This document shows, in pieces, positions 1 through 8,945 of a DNA stretch of 15,136 nt; position 1 is the first letter of the stretch, and each line of letters starts with the position of its first letter. The notes beneath the pieces were generated by a model. The model saw nothing but the letters and a program-made list of their open reading frames with translations, ran no database searches and had not been told where the DNA came from. The position numbers and the translations under genes are program-made. The DNA comes from Pseudomonadota bacterium (GTDB lineage: Bacteria; Myxococcota; Myxococcia; Myxococcales; Myxococcaceae): the NCBI GenBank assembly GCA_023424585.1, contig JAFADT010000832.1:1-15136 (forward strand). The letters are read 5' to 3'.

Positions 1-567
<567 letters not shown>

Positions 568-599
568 GTTGGCCGCGCGCGAGTGAACGCGAGGTTGAA

Positions 600-624
600 G
601 GCCCGGCCCCCTGGCGGCCGGGCC
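600..624 (+). repeat. GC-only hairpin between the two SDR genes
   Basis: A perfect 9-bp inverted repeat, GGCCCGGCC (600-608) and GGCCGGGCC (616-624), encloses a 7-base loop. It sits 32 bases after the UDP-glucuronate decarboxylase stop and ends two bases before the GGGGAGA Shine-Dalgarno of the next gene. There is no T-run after it, so it is not a standard intrinsic terminator. It could dampen read-through or protect the upstream 3' end; that part is inference. Confidence 0.6.
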
Positions 625-626
625 CT

Positions 627-633
627 GGGGAGA
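627..633 (+). promoter_or_regulatory. Ribosome binding site deciding the GTG start of the epimerase gene
   Basis: GGGGAGA lies five bases before the GTG at 639. It supports GTG 639 as the start; the protein from there begins with the Rossmann strand [15 protein letters not shown], as expected for an SDR N-terminus. Confidence 0.65.
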
Positions 634-638
634 ACGGC

Positions 639-1583
639 GTGAAAGTCCTGGTGACGGGCGGCGCGGGCTTCATCGGCTCGCACGTGTGCGACGAGTTCCT
701 ACGCAATGGCCACGAGGTCATCGCGCTGGACAACCTGACGAGCGGCAGGAAGGAGAACCTGGATCCGCGCGTGCGGCTGGCCGTGCACGACATCCGGAGC
801 CCGGAGGCCGCGGAGCTCATCCGCACGGAGAAGCCGCAGGTGCTCTGCCACCTGGCCGCCCAGATGGACGTGCGCCGCAGCGTGGAGGACCCCGGCTTCG
901 ACGCGGACGTGAACATCCGCGGCATGACGAACCTGCTGGAGGCCGCGCGCCAGTCCGGCGTGAAGAAGGTCATCTTCAGCTCCACCGGCGGCGCCATCTA
1001 CGGCGAGCAGGACTCCTTCCCCGCCCGCGAGGACCACCCCACGCGCCCGGTGTCGCCCTACGGCGTCTCCAAGGCGGCCGGCGAGCTGTACCTGGGCTAC
1101 TACCGCGCGCAGTACGGCCTGCCGTACGTCGCCCTGCGGTACGCCAACGTGTACGGCCCCCGTCAGAACCCGCACGGCGAGGCGGGCGTGGTGGCCATCT
1201 TCTGCCAGCGCACCATCGCGGGGCAGGGCTGCACCATCTTCGGCGAGGGCAAGCAGACGCGGGACTTCGTCTTCGGTCCGGACGTGGCCCGCGCCAACTA
1301 CCTGGCCTTCCAGAGCGACTACGTGGGCGCCGCGAACATCGGCACCGGCGTGGAGACGGACATCAACCGGCTCTACGAGCTCATCGCGGAGGCCGGCGGC
1401 AGCTCGCTGAAGGCCGCGCACGCGCCGGGCAAGCCGGGCGAGCAGCTGCGCTCGTGCATCGACGCGTCCCACGCGAAGAAGGTGCTGGGCTGGGAGCCGT
1501 CCGTGCAACTGGCGGAGGGCCTGCGCCGCACCCTCCAGTTCTTCCGCGAGCAGGCCGCGGGGCCCGCCCGCGCCCGGGGCTGA
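639..1583 (+). CDS. NAD-dependent epimerase/dehydratase, UDP-glucose 4-epimerase-like
   Basis: This 314-residue extended SDR protein has a complete N-terminal Rossmann fold: GGAGFIGSH at residues 7-15 and Asp31 at the end of strand 2, which fits NAD preference. The catalytic set is Ser115 (in SSTGG) and Tyr141-x3-Lys145 (in YGVSK). '[10 protein letters not shown]' (168-176) and '[11 protein letters not shown]' (201-211) match the substrate-binding part of GalE-type enzymes. The likely reaction is C4 epimerisation of a UDP-hexose in the cytoplasm; the exact substrate (UDP-glucose, UDP-GlcNAc or a uronate) cannot be read from sequence alone. Length matches bacterial GalE-like proteins of about 310-330 residues. 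The start is GTG with a good Shine-Dalgarno. It follows a UDP-glucuronate decarboxylase on the same strand, so both probably feed polysaccharide or lipopolysaccharide synthesis. The C-terminal 12 residues are Ala/Arg/Gly-rich and look non-essential. Confidence 0.88.
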   Translation: MKVLVTGGAGFIGSHVCDEFLRNGHEVIALDNLTSGRKENLDPRVRLAVHDIRSPEAAELIRTEKPQVLCHLAAQMDVRRSVEDPGFDADVNIRGMTNLLEAARQSGVKKVIFSSTGGAIYGEQDSFPAREDHPTRPVSPYGVSKAAGELYLGYYRAQYGLPYVALRYANVYGPRQNPHGEAGVVAIFCQRTIAGQGCTIFGEGKQTRDFVFGPDVARANYLAFQSDYVGAANIGTGVETDINRLYELIAEAGGSSLKAAHAPGKPGEQLRSCIDASHAKKVLGWEPSVQLAEGLRRTLQFFREQAAGPARARG

Positions 1584-1749
1584 GCCCCCGGCGCCGGAGC
1601 ATGGCCGTGTCCCCCTGGCCCGGATGCCGGGGGGAGCGCGGAGGCGTCAGGCGGGTGGAGTGCCCGGCGACCGGGAGTGCGCCGGTCGTGGATTTTCAGG
1701 CGGTTCGGTGTTACCTACGCCCGCTTCGCGACCGACGAGCGCCCTGAAC

Positions 1750-3561
1750 ATGCCGGCTGAAAACGCGCACATCCGCAACTTCTGCATCATCGCCCACATC
1801 GACCATGGAAAGTCGACGCTGGCCGACCGCCTCCTGGAGAAGACAGGCACGCTGACCAAGCGTGAGGCGCAGGCCCAGTTCCTCGACAACATGGACATCG
1901 AGCGAGAGCGGGGCATCACCATCAAGGCCCAGTCCGTGCGGATGACGTACACCGCGAAGGACGGCCAGAACTACGTCCTCAACCTCATCGACACGCCGGG
2001 ACACGTGGACTTCGCCTACGAGGTGAGCCGCAGCCTCGCCGCGTGCGAGGGCGCGCTGCTCGTCGTGGACGCGACCCAGGGCGTGGAGGCGCAGACGCTC
2101 GCCAACGTCTACATGGCGTTGGACCACAACCTGGAGATCATCCCGGTCATCAACAAGATCGACCTGCCCTCCGCGGACGTGGACCGCACGCGCGAGGAGA
2201 TCGAGGACGTCATCGGCATCGACGCGTCCGTCGCGGTGCCGGCCTCCGCGAAGGAGGGCCTCGGCATCCACGACATCCTGGAGGCGGTGGTGCAGCGCGT
2301 GCCGCCGCCGCAGGGGTCGCCGACCGCGCCGCTCAAGGCGCTCATCTTCGACTCCTGGTACGACAACTACCGGGGCGTGGTGACGCTGGTGCGCGTGCTG
2401 GAAGGCACGCTGAAGCTGAAGCAGAAGATCAAGATGTTCAGCAACAACAAGGTCTTCGAGGTGCAGGAGCTGGGCGTGTTCAGCCCGTTCTCGCGCCCGG
2501 TGCCGCAGCTCATGGCGGGCGAGGTGGGCGTCCTCGTCGCCAACGTGAAGGAGCTGCAGGACGCGAAGGTCGGCGACACCGTGACGGAGGAGGCGCGCCC
2601 CACGGAGGCGCCGTTCCCCGGCTTCAAGGAAGTGAAGCCGATGGTGTTCTCCGGCATCTTCCCGGTGGACTCCGCCGACTACGAGAACCTGCGCGACGCG
2701 CTGGCGAAGCTGACGCTCAACGACTCCGCCTTCACCTACGAGCCGGAGTCGTCCACGGCGCTGGGCTTCGGCTTCCGCTGCGGCTACCTGGGCCTGCTCC
2801 ACATGGAGATCGTCCAGGAGCGCCTGGAGCGCGAGTACAACCTCAACCTGATCACCACGGCGCCGTCGGTGGTCTACCGCATCACCACCAGCAAGGGTGA
2901 GGTGCTGCTGGTGGACAACCCGGCGAAGCTGCCGCCCACGCAGAACATCGAGAAGTTCGAGGAGCCCATCCTCACGTGCCACATCCACGTGCCCAACGAG
3001 CACCTGGGCGCCATCCTGAAGCTGTGCCAGGACCGGCGCGGCGTGCAGAAGGACATGAAGTACCTGGGCTCCAGCGGCACCCGCGTGCAGGTGACGTACG
3101 AGATGCCCATGGCGGAGGTCGTGTTCGACTTCTTCGACCGGCTGAAGAGCGTGTCGCGCGGCTACGCGAGCCTGGACTACGAGTTGTCCTCCTACGCGGA
3201 GTCGGACCTGGCCAAGCTGGACATCCTCATCAACGGGGAGCCGGTGGACGCGCTCTCCGTCATCGTGCACCGCGAGCGCGCGTACCTGCGCGGCCGCGAG
3301 GTCTGCGAGAAGCTCAAGGAAGTGATCCCCAAGCAGATGTACGAGGTGGCCATCCAGGCCGCCATCGGCGCGAAGATCATCTCCCGTGAGACGATCTCCG
3401 CCATGCGCAAGAACGTCCTCGCCAAGTGCTACGGCGGCGACATCAGCCGCAAGCGCAAGCTCCTGGAGAAGCAGAAGGAGGGCAAGAAGCGCATGAAGCA
3501 GGTGGGCACGGTGGAGATCCCGCAGGAAGCCTTCCTCGCGGTCCTCAAGACGGAGCAGTAA
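1750..3561 (+). CDS. lepA: Elongation factor 4 (LepA), ribosome-associated translational GTPase
   Basis: The 603-residue protein matches the usual LepA length of about 600. The GTPase domain is complete: G1 AHIDHGKST at 15-23, the switch-I RGIT at 54-57, G3 DTPGH at 81-85, G4 NKID at 135-138 and G5 SAK at 166-168. EF-G-like domains II, III and V follow, then the LepA-specific C-terminal domain ending in a Lys-rich stretch ([15 protein letters not shown]). LepA acts on ribosomes in the cytoplasm, where it has been linked to back-translocation and to ribosome assembly or initiation. The reading frame stays open upstream to 1624, but ATG 1750 is chosen because [20 protein letters not shown] is the standard LepA N-terminus and the upstream residues resemble no part of the family. 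Only a weak Shine-Dalgarno is visible. A signal peptidase gene follows after five or more bases, the classic lepA-lepB order. Confidence 0.97.
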   Translation: MPAENAHIRNFCIIAHIDHGKSTLADRLLEKTGTLTKREAQAQFLDNMDIERERGITIKAQSVRMTYTAKDGQNYVLNLIDTPGHVDFAYEVSRSLAACEGALLVVDATQGVEAQTLANVYMALDHNLEIIPVINKIDLPSADVDRTREEIEDVIGIDASVAVPASAKEGLGIHDILEAVVQRVPPPQGSPTAPLKALIFDSWYDNYRGVVTLVRVLEGTLKLKQKIKMFSNNKVFEVQELGVFSPFSRPVPQLMAGEVGVLVANVKELQDAKVGDTVTEEARPTEAPFPGFKEVKPMVFSGIFPVDSADYENLRDALAKLTLNDSAFTYEPESSTALGFGFRCGYLGLLHMEIVQERLEREYNLNLITTAPSVVYRITTSKGEVLLVDNPAKLPPTQNIEKFEEPILTCHIHVPNEHLGAILKLCQDRRGVQKDMKYLGSSGTRVQVTYEMPMAEVVFDFFDRLKSVSRGYASLDYELSSYAESDLAKLDILINGEPVDALSVIVHRERAYLRGREVCEKLKEVIPKQMYEVAIQAAIGAKIISRETISAMRKNVLAKCYGGDISRKRKLLEKQKEGKKRMKQVGTVEIPQEAFLAVLKTEQ

Positions 3562-3595
3562 CGCCTATGAGCACGGCCAGTCCTTCCATCAAACT

Positions 3596-3600
3596 GGGAG
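3596..3600 (+). promoter_or_regulatory. Ribosome binding site favouring the 3606 start of lepB
   Basis: GGGAG lies five bases before ATG 3606. The alternative ATG at 3567 has only a GGAG eleven bases away. The codons between 3567 and 3605 also have several A/T third positions, unlike the almost fully G/C third positions after 3606. Confidence 0.5.
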
Positions 3601-3605
3601 CGGCC

Positions 3606-4814
3606 ATGGCCGCGCGCCGCACCCCGGAGCAGCTCAAGGCCCGCCGCCAGCTGATGTGGCGCGAGCTGCTCACCAGCCTCTGGGCCCCGCTGTGTGGCGT
3701 GGGCCTGGCGTTCATCCCCTACGTCACGCTGATCGAGATGGCGCCGGGGACGGCGTCGTGGGCCCAGCCCCTGATGAAGGGCTTTGGCCTCTTGATGGTG
3801 CTGGCCTTCGTGGGCCTGCTGGTGTGGCGCAACGTCTCCAAGAAGGAGTCTCGGCTGCGCACGCTGCGCCACGAGGCGCGGGAGCTGCTCTCCGAGGACG
3901 AGCGCATCCTCGCGCGCGTGGGCACGAAGGTGCCCCCGGCCGTGGCGGAGCGCATCACCGAGCAGGCCCTGCGCGTGGAGGCGGCGTCCGTCGCGGGCAA
4001 CGCGGAGCAGCTGCGCACGGAGACCCAGGCGCTGGAGAAGCTCACCCAGGAGCACCTGGGCGCGTACCGCAAGCAGTCCGTGTGGGACTTCCTAGGTGGG
4101 TTCGGCAAGGCGCTGCTGATCGCCCTGGTCATCCGCACGGTGCTGGTGGAGCCGTACCGCATCCCCTCCGGCTCCATGCTGCCCACGCTCCAGATTGGCG
4201 ATCAGGTCTTCGTCAACAAGTTCATCTATGGTGTGCGCATCCCGTTCATCAACGTGGTGCCGTTCCGCATCGTGCGGGCGCCGCAGCGCGGGGACGTCAT
4301 CGTCTTCAACAACCCGGTGGACGAGTCCAAGGACTTCATCAAGCGCGTCGTGGGCATCCCCGGCGACACGGTGGAGATCGTCGACGGGGTGGTGCGCATC
4401 AACGGCGAGGCGCAGCCGCGCACGCTGGTGACGCCGGACTTCGTGGTCCACAACCAGGACGACCTGACGGGCCGCTGGTTCGACCAGGAAGAGGTGCTCT
4501 ACCGCGAGGACCTGGGTGGCGTGGTGCACTCGGCGCTCCAGCACCCCATGCGCCTGCCGGGCCGCGAGCACGAGGGCCCCTACACGGTGCCCGCCGACAG
4601 CGTCTTCGTGATGGGCGACAACCGGGACAACAGCGCGGACAGCCGCTACAACCTGGGCGGCCCGCGCGGCGCCGAGGTCGCCTACGTGCCCTACGGCCAC
4701 ATCAAGGGCAAGGCCATGGTCGTGTGGCTGTCGCTCGGCTGGGGCGGCCTGCTGGGCAACCTGTTCGGCGGCACGGGCCTCCGGGTGGACCGCTTCTTCG
4801 AGCCGGTCCGGTGA
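3606..4814 (+). CDS. lepB: Signal peptidase I with an enlarged N-terminal membrane region
   Basis: This membrane serine protease removes signal peptides from exported preproteins on the outer face of the cytoplasmic membrane. From ATG 3606 it has 402 residues. The catalytic Ser190 lies in IPSGSMLPTL and the general-base Lys246 in FIKRVVGIPGD; the third conserved box, GDNRDNSADSR, is at 337-347. Three membrane segments are predicted by eye: about 21-42, 57-75 and 164-182, the last running directly into the active-site serine. Residues 76-157 form a charged, Ala/Leu/Glu-rich, probably helical cytoplasmic section. The N-terminus is Arg-rich, so the net topology places the catalytic domain outside. 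The gene follows lepA closely and is probably cotranscribed with it. An in-frame ATG at 3567 would add 13 residues; the later start is preferred on Shine-Dalgarno and codon use, with moderate certainty. Confidence 0.95.
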   Translation: MAARRTPEQLKARRQLMWRELLTSLWAPLCGVGLAFIPYVTLIEMAPGTASWAQPLMKGFGLLMVLAFVGLLVWRNVSKKESRLRTLRHEARELLSEDERILARVGTKVPPAVAERITEQALRVEAASVAGNAEQLRTETQALEKLTQEHLGAYRKQSVWDFLGGFGKALLIALVIRTVLVEPYRIPSGSMLPTLQIGDQVFVNKFIYGVRIPFINVVPFRIVRAPQRGDVIVFNNPVDESKDFIKRVVGIPGDTVEIVDGVVRINGEAQPRTLVTPDFVVHNQDDLTGRWFDQEEVLYREDLGGVVHSALQHPMRLPGREHEGPYTVPADSVFVMGDNRDNSADSRYNLGGPRGAEVAYVPYGHIKGKAMVVWLSLGWGGLLGNLFGGTGLRVDRFFEPVR

Positions 4815-4838
4815 CGGACGCCAGGCAGGGGACCGCCA

Positions 4839-4868
4839 CGCGCCGTGCTTGACGCAACCTGCGGCGCG
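4839..4868 (+). repeat. Inverted repeat in the pyrB upstream region
   Basis: CGCGCCG (4839-4845) and CGGCGCG (4862-4868) form a perfect 7-bp stem around a 16-base loop. The loop contains the TTGACG proposed as the pyrB -35 element. In such GC-rich DNA a 7-bp match can arise by chance, so an operator role is only a possibility. Confidence 0.3.
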
Positions 4869-4877
4869 CGGTACGCG
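4849..4877 (+). promoter_or_regulatory. Possible promoter for pyrB-pyrC-carA
   Basis: TTGACG (4849-4854, five of six to the sigma-70 -35 consensus) is followed after 17 bases by TACGCG (4872-4877), a poor -10 with only the leading TA matching. The spacing suits the ATG at 4891, which has no Shine-Dalgarno and would have a leader of under about ten bases. The weak -10 keeps confidence low. Confidence 0.3.
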
Positions 4878-4890
4878 GCGGCCCCGGCCC

Positions 4891-5784
4891 ATGAGACATC
4901 TTCTCGGAATCGCAGGCTGGCGGCGGGACGAGCTGGAAGCGCTGCTCGACCGTGCCCAGGCGCACCTGCCCGGCGGACCGGATGCCTCGCAAGTGCTGCG
5001 GGGCCGCGTCGTGGCGAACCTCTTCTTCGAGGACTCCACCCGGACGCGCTCCTCCTTCGAGGTGGCCGCGCGGAAGCTGGGAGCGGACGTCCTCAACTGG
5101 AGCCACGCGGGCTCCTCCGTGTCCAAGGGGGAGACGCTCCTGGACACGGCGCGCAACATCGAGGCCCTGGGGCCGGCGGCCATCGTCATCCGCCACCGCT
5201 CCTCCGGCGCGCCGGGCGTGGTGGCCCGGCACGTGAAGTGCGCGGTGGTCAACGCGGGCGACGGCGCGCATGAGCACCCGTCCCAGGCCCTGCTGGACGC
5301 CTTCACCCTGCGCCAGCGCTGGGGCCGCCTGGACGGGCGCACCGTGCTGATCGTCGGCGACGTGCTGCACAGCCGCGTGGCGCGCTCCAACCTCTTGTGC
5401 CTGAAGGCGCTGGGGGCCCGCGTCGTGCTCTGCGGACCGCCCACCCTCCTGCCGCCAGGGCTGGAGGAGATGGGCGGAGAGGTGACGCATCAGCTGGACG
5501 CCGCGCTGCCCCAGGCGGACGCGGTGATGTGCCTGAGGCTGCAGACGGAGCGCATGTCGGAAGCCTTCCTGCCGTCCCAGCGGGAGTACTCGCGGCTGTT
5601 CGGTGTCACGCCCGCCCGCGCGGAGCGGATGAAGCCGGAAGCCCTCGTGCTGCACCCGGGCCCCATCAACCGCGGCGTGGAGCTGTCGCCGGTGGTGGCG
5701 GACGGGCCTCGCAGCGTCATCCTGGAGCAGGTGGCCAACGGCGTCGCGGTGCGCCGGGCCATCCTGGAGGCGTGCGCATCATGA
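4891..5784 (+). CDS. pyrB: Aspartate carbamoyltransferase catalytic subunit
   Basis: PyrB joins carbamoyl phosphate and aspartate to N-carbamoyl-aspartate, the committed step of pyrimidine synthesis, in the cytoplasm. The 297-residue protein has the carbamoyl-phosphate loop STRTRSSFE at 49-57, Lys79 in SVSKGET (the counterpart of the E. coli loop lysine), His129 in EHPSQALLD, an Arg in the CLRLQTE segment (about 216), and HPGPINRGVE at 255-264. The HPGPxNRGVE form resembles the Bacillus-type enzyme more than E. coli PyrB. ATG 4891 is chosen because MRHLLGIAGW aligns with the usual N-terminus; the frame can be extended to a TTG at 4849, but that TTG coincides with a -35-like hexamer. No regulatory subunit gene (pyrI) is visible. 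The stop overlaps the pyrC start in ATGA, suggesting coupled translation and possibly a PyrB-PyrC complex as known in Aquifex. Confidence 0.95.
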   Translation: MRHLLGIAGWRRDELEALLDRAQAHLPGGPDASQVLRGRVVANLFFEDSTRTRSSFEVAARKLGADVLNWSHAGSSVSKGETLLDTARNIEALGPAAIVIRHRSSGAPGVVARHVKCAVVNAGDGAHEHPSQALLDAFTLRQRWGRLDGRTVLIVGDVLHSRVARSNLLCLKALGARVVLCGPPTLLPPGLEEMGGEVTHQLDAALPQADAVMCLRLQTERMSEAFLPSQREYSRLFGVTPARAERMKPEALVLHPGPINRGVELSPVVADGPRSVILEQVANGVAVRRAILEACAS

Positions 5785-7082
5785 CCCCGGTGCTCTTCCA
5801 GCGGGCGCGCGTCATCGACCCGCGCAATGGCGTGGACGGCGTTCGCGACGTGCTCGTGACGGACGGCCGCGTGGCCCAGGTGTCGGAAGCCCCGCTGCCC
5901 GCGCCGAGGGACGCGCGGGTGGTGGACGCCACGGACCGGTGGCTGGTGCCGGGCTTCATCGACCTGCACGTGCACCTGCGCGAGCCGGGCGAGGAGGGCA
6001 AGGAGACGGTCCTCACCGGCTGCCGCGCGGCGGTGGCGGGCGGCTTCACCGGCGTCGTGGCCATGCCCAACACCAAGGTGGTGAACGACAGCGCGCTCGT
6101 CACGGAGCTGGTGCTGTCGCGCGCGCGGGACGCGGGCCTGTGCCACGTGTACCCGGCGGGCGCCATCACCAAGGGGCTCAAGGGCGAGGAGCTGTCGGAG
6201 GCGGGCGAGCTGATTGGCGCCGGCTGCGTGGCCCTCACCGACGACGGCCGCCCGGTGATGAACGCGGGCCTGATGCGCCGGGTGCTCCAGTACGCCACGC
6301 AGTTCGACGTGCCGGTGATGGTCCACGAGGAGGACCTCACGCTGTCCGCCGGCGGCGCGATGCACGAGGGCGCCACCTCCACGCGGCTGGGCCTGCGCGG
6401 CATTCCCTCCTCCGCGGAGGTGGCCATGGTGGCGCGCGACCTGGTGCTCCTGGAGGAGACGAAGGGCCGGCTGCACGTGGCGCACGTGTCGTGCGAGGGC
6501 AGCGTGCGGCTCATCCGCGAGGCCAGGCAGCGCGGCCTGCGCGTCACCTGCGAGGTGGCGCCGCACCACTTCACCCTGGATGACCGGGCGGTGGGGGACT
6601 ACGACACCCACGCGAAGATGGCGCCGCCGCTCCGGAGCGACGTGGACGTGAAGGCGCTGCGCGAGGCGCTGGTGGATGGCACGGTGGACGCCATCGCCAC
6701 GGACCACGCGCCGCACGGCGTGTCCGACAAGCTGGTGGAGTTCGAGAAGGGCATCAACGGCATCGTGGGGCTGGAGACGGCCCTGGGGCTCACGCTGGCG
6801 CTGGTGCACGAGGGCGTGCTCACCCCGCGCCGGGCGGTGGAGCTGCTGTCGGACGGACCGGCGAGGGTATTCGGCCTGCCAGGCGGTCACCTGGCGCCTG
6901 GTGCCCCGGCGGACATCACGCTGGTGTCCCCCATGGAGGAGTGGACGGTGGATGCCCACCGGTTCTATTCCCGCAGTCGCAACACGCCCTTCCACGGGCG
7001 CACGCTGAAGGGCCGCGTGACGCAGACGTGGGTGGGCGGCCGGTGTGTGTTCGAGGACGGTCAGCTCAAGGAGTCGCGGTGA
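5781..7082 (+). CDS. pyrC: Dihydroorotase, class I
   Basis: PyrC cyclises N-carbamoyl-aspartate to dihydroorotate, using a metal-dependent amidohydrolase barrel. The 433-residue length fits class I dihydroorotases. Metal-site and catalytic residues are all visible: His63 and His65 in [10 protein letters not shown], Asp154 or Asp155 in ALTDDGRP (the class I bridging Asp region), His182 in MVHEED, His235 in HVAHVS, and Asp308 in ATDHAPH. The substrate-binding Arg67 follows the HxH motif, and Asn97 is in MPNT. Because these residues are intact, this looks like an active enzyme, not one of the inactive PyrC homologues that only scaffold PyrB in some bacteria. The ATG overlaps the pyrB stop by four bases, with GGAGG ten bases upstream inside pyrB. 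The gene's own stop overlaps the carA start by one base. Confidence 0.96.
   Translation: MTPVLFQRARVIDPRNGVDGVRDVLVTDGRVAQVSEAPLPAPRDARVVDATDRWLVPGFIDLHVHLREPGEEGKETVLTGCRAAVAGGFTGVVAMPNTKVVNDSALVTELVLSRARDAGLCHVYPAGAITKGLKGEELSEAGELIGAGCVALTDDGRPVMNAGLMRRVLQYATQFDVPVMVHEEDLTLSAGGAMHEGATSTRLGLRGIPSSAEVAMVARDLVLLEETKGRLHVAHVSCEGSVRLIREARQRGLRVTCEVAPHHFTLDDRAVGDYDTHAKMAPPLRSDVDVKALREALVDGTVDAIATDHAPHGVSDKLVEFEKGINGIVGLETALGLTLALVHEGVLTPRRAVELLSDGPARVFGLPGGHLAPGAPADITLVSPMEEWTVDAHRFYSRSRNTPFHGRTLKGRVTQTWVGGRCVFEDGQLKESR
7068..7073 (+). promoter_or_regulatory. Ribosome binding site of carA inside the end of pyrC
   Basis: AAGGAG lies eight bases before ATG 7082. It is one of the best Shine-Dalgarno matches in the window and fixes the carA start, although the frame is open further upstream. 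The overlap TGATG joins the pyrC stop to the carA start. Confidence 0.75.
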
Positions 7083-8209
7083 TGACGAAGCGGGCGGTGC
7101 TCGCGCTGGCGGATGGCACCACGTTCGAGGGGCGCGCCTTTGGCGCGACCGGCGAGACGGTGGGCGAGGTCGTGTTCAACACGTCCATGTACGGCTACCA
7201 GGAGATCCTCACGGACCCCTCGTACGTGGGGCAGATCGTCACGATGGCGTACCCGGAGATGGGCAACATCGGGGCGAACGCGCTGGATGAAGAGGCGGGG
7301 CAGCCGCACGCGGTGGGCATGGTGGTGCGCTCGCTGACGAAGACGCCCTCCAACTGGCGCGCGCAGGAGACGCTGGACGCGTACCTCGCGCGCCACGGCC
7401 GCGTGGGCATCGAGGGCGTGGACACCCGCCGGCTGGTGCGCCACCTGCGCACGCACGGCGCGCAGACGGGCATCATCTCCACGGAGGACGTGTCCGCCGC
7501 CGCCCTGTCCGAGCGCGCGCGCGACGCCACCGGCATGGAGGGCCTGGACCTGGCCACGGGCGTGTCCTGCAAGGAGCCCTACGTCTTCACCACGCCGTCG
7601 CCGGACGTGTTCCTGGGCGCGGGCGACAAGCGCCCGGAGCCGGAGCTGAAGTACGACGTCATCGCGTACGACTACGGCCTCAAGCGCTCCATGCTCCAGT
7701 ACCTGGTGGACGTGGGCTGCCGCGTGACGGTGGTGCCGTCCCACTTCACGGCGGAGCAGGTGCTGGCGAAGAAGCCGCACGGCGTCTTCCTGGCCAACGG
7801 CCCAGGCGACCCGGCCGCCGTGAAGGGCGCGGACCGCACGGTGGCGGCGCTCCTGGGCAAGGTGCCGGTGTTCGGCATCTGCCTGGGGCATCAGATCATG
7901 GCCCTGGCCCTGGGCGGCCGGACGTACAAGATGAAGTTCGGCCACCGCGGCGGCAACCAGCCCGTGAAGGACCTCACCACGGGCAAGGTGGAGATCACCG
8001 CGCAGAACCACGGCTTCGCGGTGGACGACGCCAGCCTCAAAGGCAAGGCCGTCGTCACGCACATCAACCTCAACGACGGCACGGTGGAGGGCCTGGCCGT
8101 TCCGGACGCGCGGGCCTTCAGCGTGCAATACCACCCCGAGGCTTCGCCCGGCCCTCACGACGCGCGCTACCTGTTCGGCCGCTTCGCGACGCTGATGGCG
8201 GGTTCGTAG
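7082..8209 (+). CDS. carA: Carbamoyl phosphate synthetase small (glutaminase) subunit
   Basis: CarA hydrolyses glutamine and passes ammonia to the large subunit CarB for carbamoyl phosphate synthesis, which feeds both PyrB and arginine synthesis. The 375-residue length is normal. The N-terminal CPSase small-chain domain shows [14 protein letters not shown] and the conserved [17 protein letters not shown] (32-48). The C-terminal class I glutamine amidotransferase domain has the nucleophile Cys267 in GICLGHQ, the GHRGGNQPV segment (287-295), QNHGFAV (308-314), and the catalytic His351 and Glu353 in [10 protein letters not shown]. The start is set by AAGGAG eight bases upstream. The gene is translationally linked to pyrC. 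The partner carB is not in this window and must lie elsewhere if present. Confidence 0.97.
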   Translation: MTKRAVLALADGTTFEGRAFGATGETVGEVVFNTSMYGYQEILTDPSYVGQIVTMAYPEMGNIGANALDEEAGQPHAVGMVVRSLTKTPSNWRAQETLDAYLARHGRVGIEGVDTRRLVRHLRTHGAQTGIISTEDVSAAALSERARDATGMEGLDLATGVSCKEPYVFTTPSPDVFLGAGDKRPEPELKYDVIAYDYGLKRSMLQYLVDVGCRVTVVPSHFTAEQVLAKKPHGVFLANGPGDPAAVKGADRTVAALLGKVPVFGICLGHQIMALALGGRTYKMKFGHRGGNQPVKDLTTGKVEITAQNHGFAVDDASLKGKAVVTHINLNDGTVEGLAVPDARAFSVQYHPEASPGPHDARYLFGRFATLMAGS

Positions 8210-8229
8210 GAAGAGGCTCGCAAACGGCC

Positions 8230-8895
8230 ATGGACTCCGCGCTGACCCCGTTGTCGTATCAGCCGTACCTGGACCAGCTCATCGCCTTCGGCAGCTCGGA
8301 GGCGCGCAAGCCGGACCTCCTGGACGCCAAGGCGGAGTACTTCCGCCTCACCGGCGAGGTCTTCGAGGACGACAAGCTCTTCGAGCTGCGGATGGCGTCG
8401 TTCCTGGACTTCTACCTCTACGACCGCGTCTCGCCGCTCACCGGCAAGACGCCGGCCGCGGAGCTGTACGAGCAGCGCCTCCAGGCGGCGCCGCCGGAGG
8501 AGGCCAACGCCTTCCGCAGCTTCACGGAGACGGTCCACGGCCTCTTCGAGGTGCGCAAGCTGGGCAAGGGCATGGTGCGCCTGCGCGAGCTCTTCTCCGG
8601 CAAGGACTTCGACGTGACGGAGCGCCGCCACATCGCGGGCCTCGCGGCGGGGGACGTGCTGGAGGCGCGCCTGGTGCCCTTCGGCGGCCACCTGCTGTTC
8701 TCCTCCGCCTTCTGCTACCACCCGGCCGTGGCGCTGAAGGCCATCAAGGCCGAGGTGAAGCGCCGCAAGAAGAAGGAGCCGGAGCGCCCCGCCAAGGAGC
8801 TCGTGTGGGAGTGCGCGCGCCGGGCGCTCAACGTCGAGCGCTACCGGCAGCTGTCCGTGGAGAAGATCTACGACTTCGAGCAGAAGGTCCTGTAG
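8230..8895 (+). CDS. Uncharacterised 221-residue protein downstream of carA
   Basis: I do not recognise this protein with confidence. It begins 20 bases after carA on the same strand and may be read from the same transcript; AGGAAGAGG (8208-8216) lies 13 bases before the ATG, a long spacing. The first 100 residues are acidic and rich in aromatics, with FLDFYLYDR at 58-66 followed by a GKTPAAELY turn. Residues about 108-165 alternate hydrophobic and charged residues (LRELFSGKDFDVTER, then LAAGDVLEARLVPFGGHLLFS), suggesting a small beta-rich domain. A Lys/Arg-rich segment spans 173-188 (KAEVKRRKKKEPERPAK) and the C-terminus looks helical. No signal peptide, membrane segment or CxxC is present, so it is probably cytoplasmic. 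Codon use matches its neighbours, and Glu/Asp/Lys distribution looks like a real protein. Confidence 0.85.
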   Translation: MDSALTPLSYQPYLDQLIAFGSSEARKPDLLDAKAEYFRLTGEVFEDDKLFELRMASFLDFYLYDRVSPLTGKTPAAELYEQRLQAAPPEEANAFRSFTETVHGLFEVRKLGKGMVRLRELFSGKDFDVTERRHIAGLAAGDVLEARLVPFGGHLLFSSAFCYHPAVALKAIKAEVKRRKKKEPERPAKELVWECARRALNVERYRQLSVEKIYDFEQKVL

Positions 8896-8914
8896 GGCCC
8901 TCCGCCCTCACGCC

Positions 8915-8945
8915 TCCACCGCGCGCCGTCCTCAGGCGCGGTGGA
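8915..8945. terminator. Hairpin between convergent genes, overlapping the pyk stop
   Basis: A perfect 10-bp inverted repeat, TCCACCGCGC (8915-8924) and GCGCGGTGGA (8936-8945), encloses an 11-base loop. It lies between the 221-residue gene (stop at 8895, +) and pyk (stop at 8932-8934, -), and its right arm covers the last codons of pyk. Neither side has a T-run, so if it ends transcription it is not a textbook intrinsic terminator. The location between converging genes is the main reason for the call. Confidence 0.45.

Noticed and set aside
1585..1633. Possible terminator after the epimerase gene, CCCCCGGC (1585-1592) with GCCGGGGG (1626-1633)
   Set aside because: The stem is only 8 bp with a 33-base loop and no T-run; in DNA this rich in G and C such a match is easily random.
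1624..1749. N-terminal extension of LepA by 42 residues
   Set aside because: The added residues are Gly/Arg/Ala-rich and unlike any LepA N-terminus; ATG 1750 begins exactly where the family does.
1711..3270. Long open frame (519 codons) on the minus strand across lepA
   Set aside because: It is antisense to a fully conserved LepA and rich in His, Arg, Leu and Val with no recognisable motif, as expected when high-GC third positions remove stop codons from the opposite strand.
4849..4890. TTG start for pyrB adding 14 residues
   Set aside because: The TTG falls in a -35-like TTGACG and the added residues are Arg/Pro-rich with no counterpart in the family; ATG 4891 fits the conserved N-terminus.
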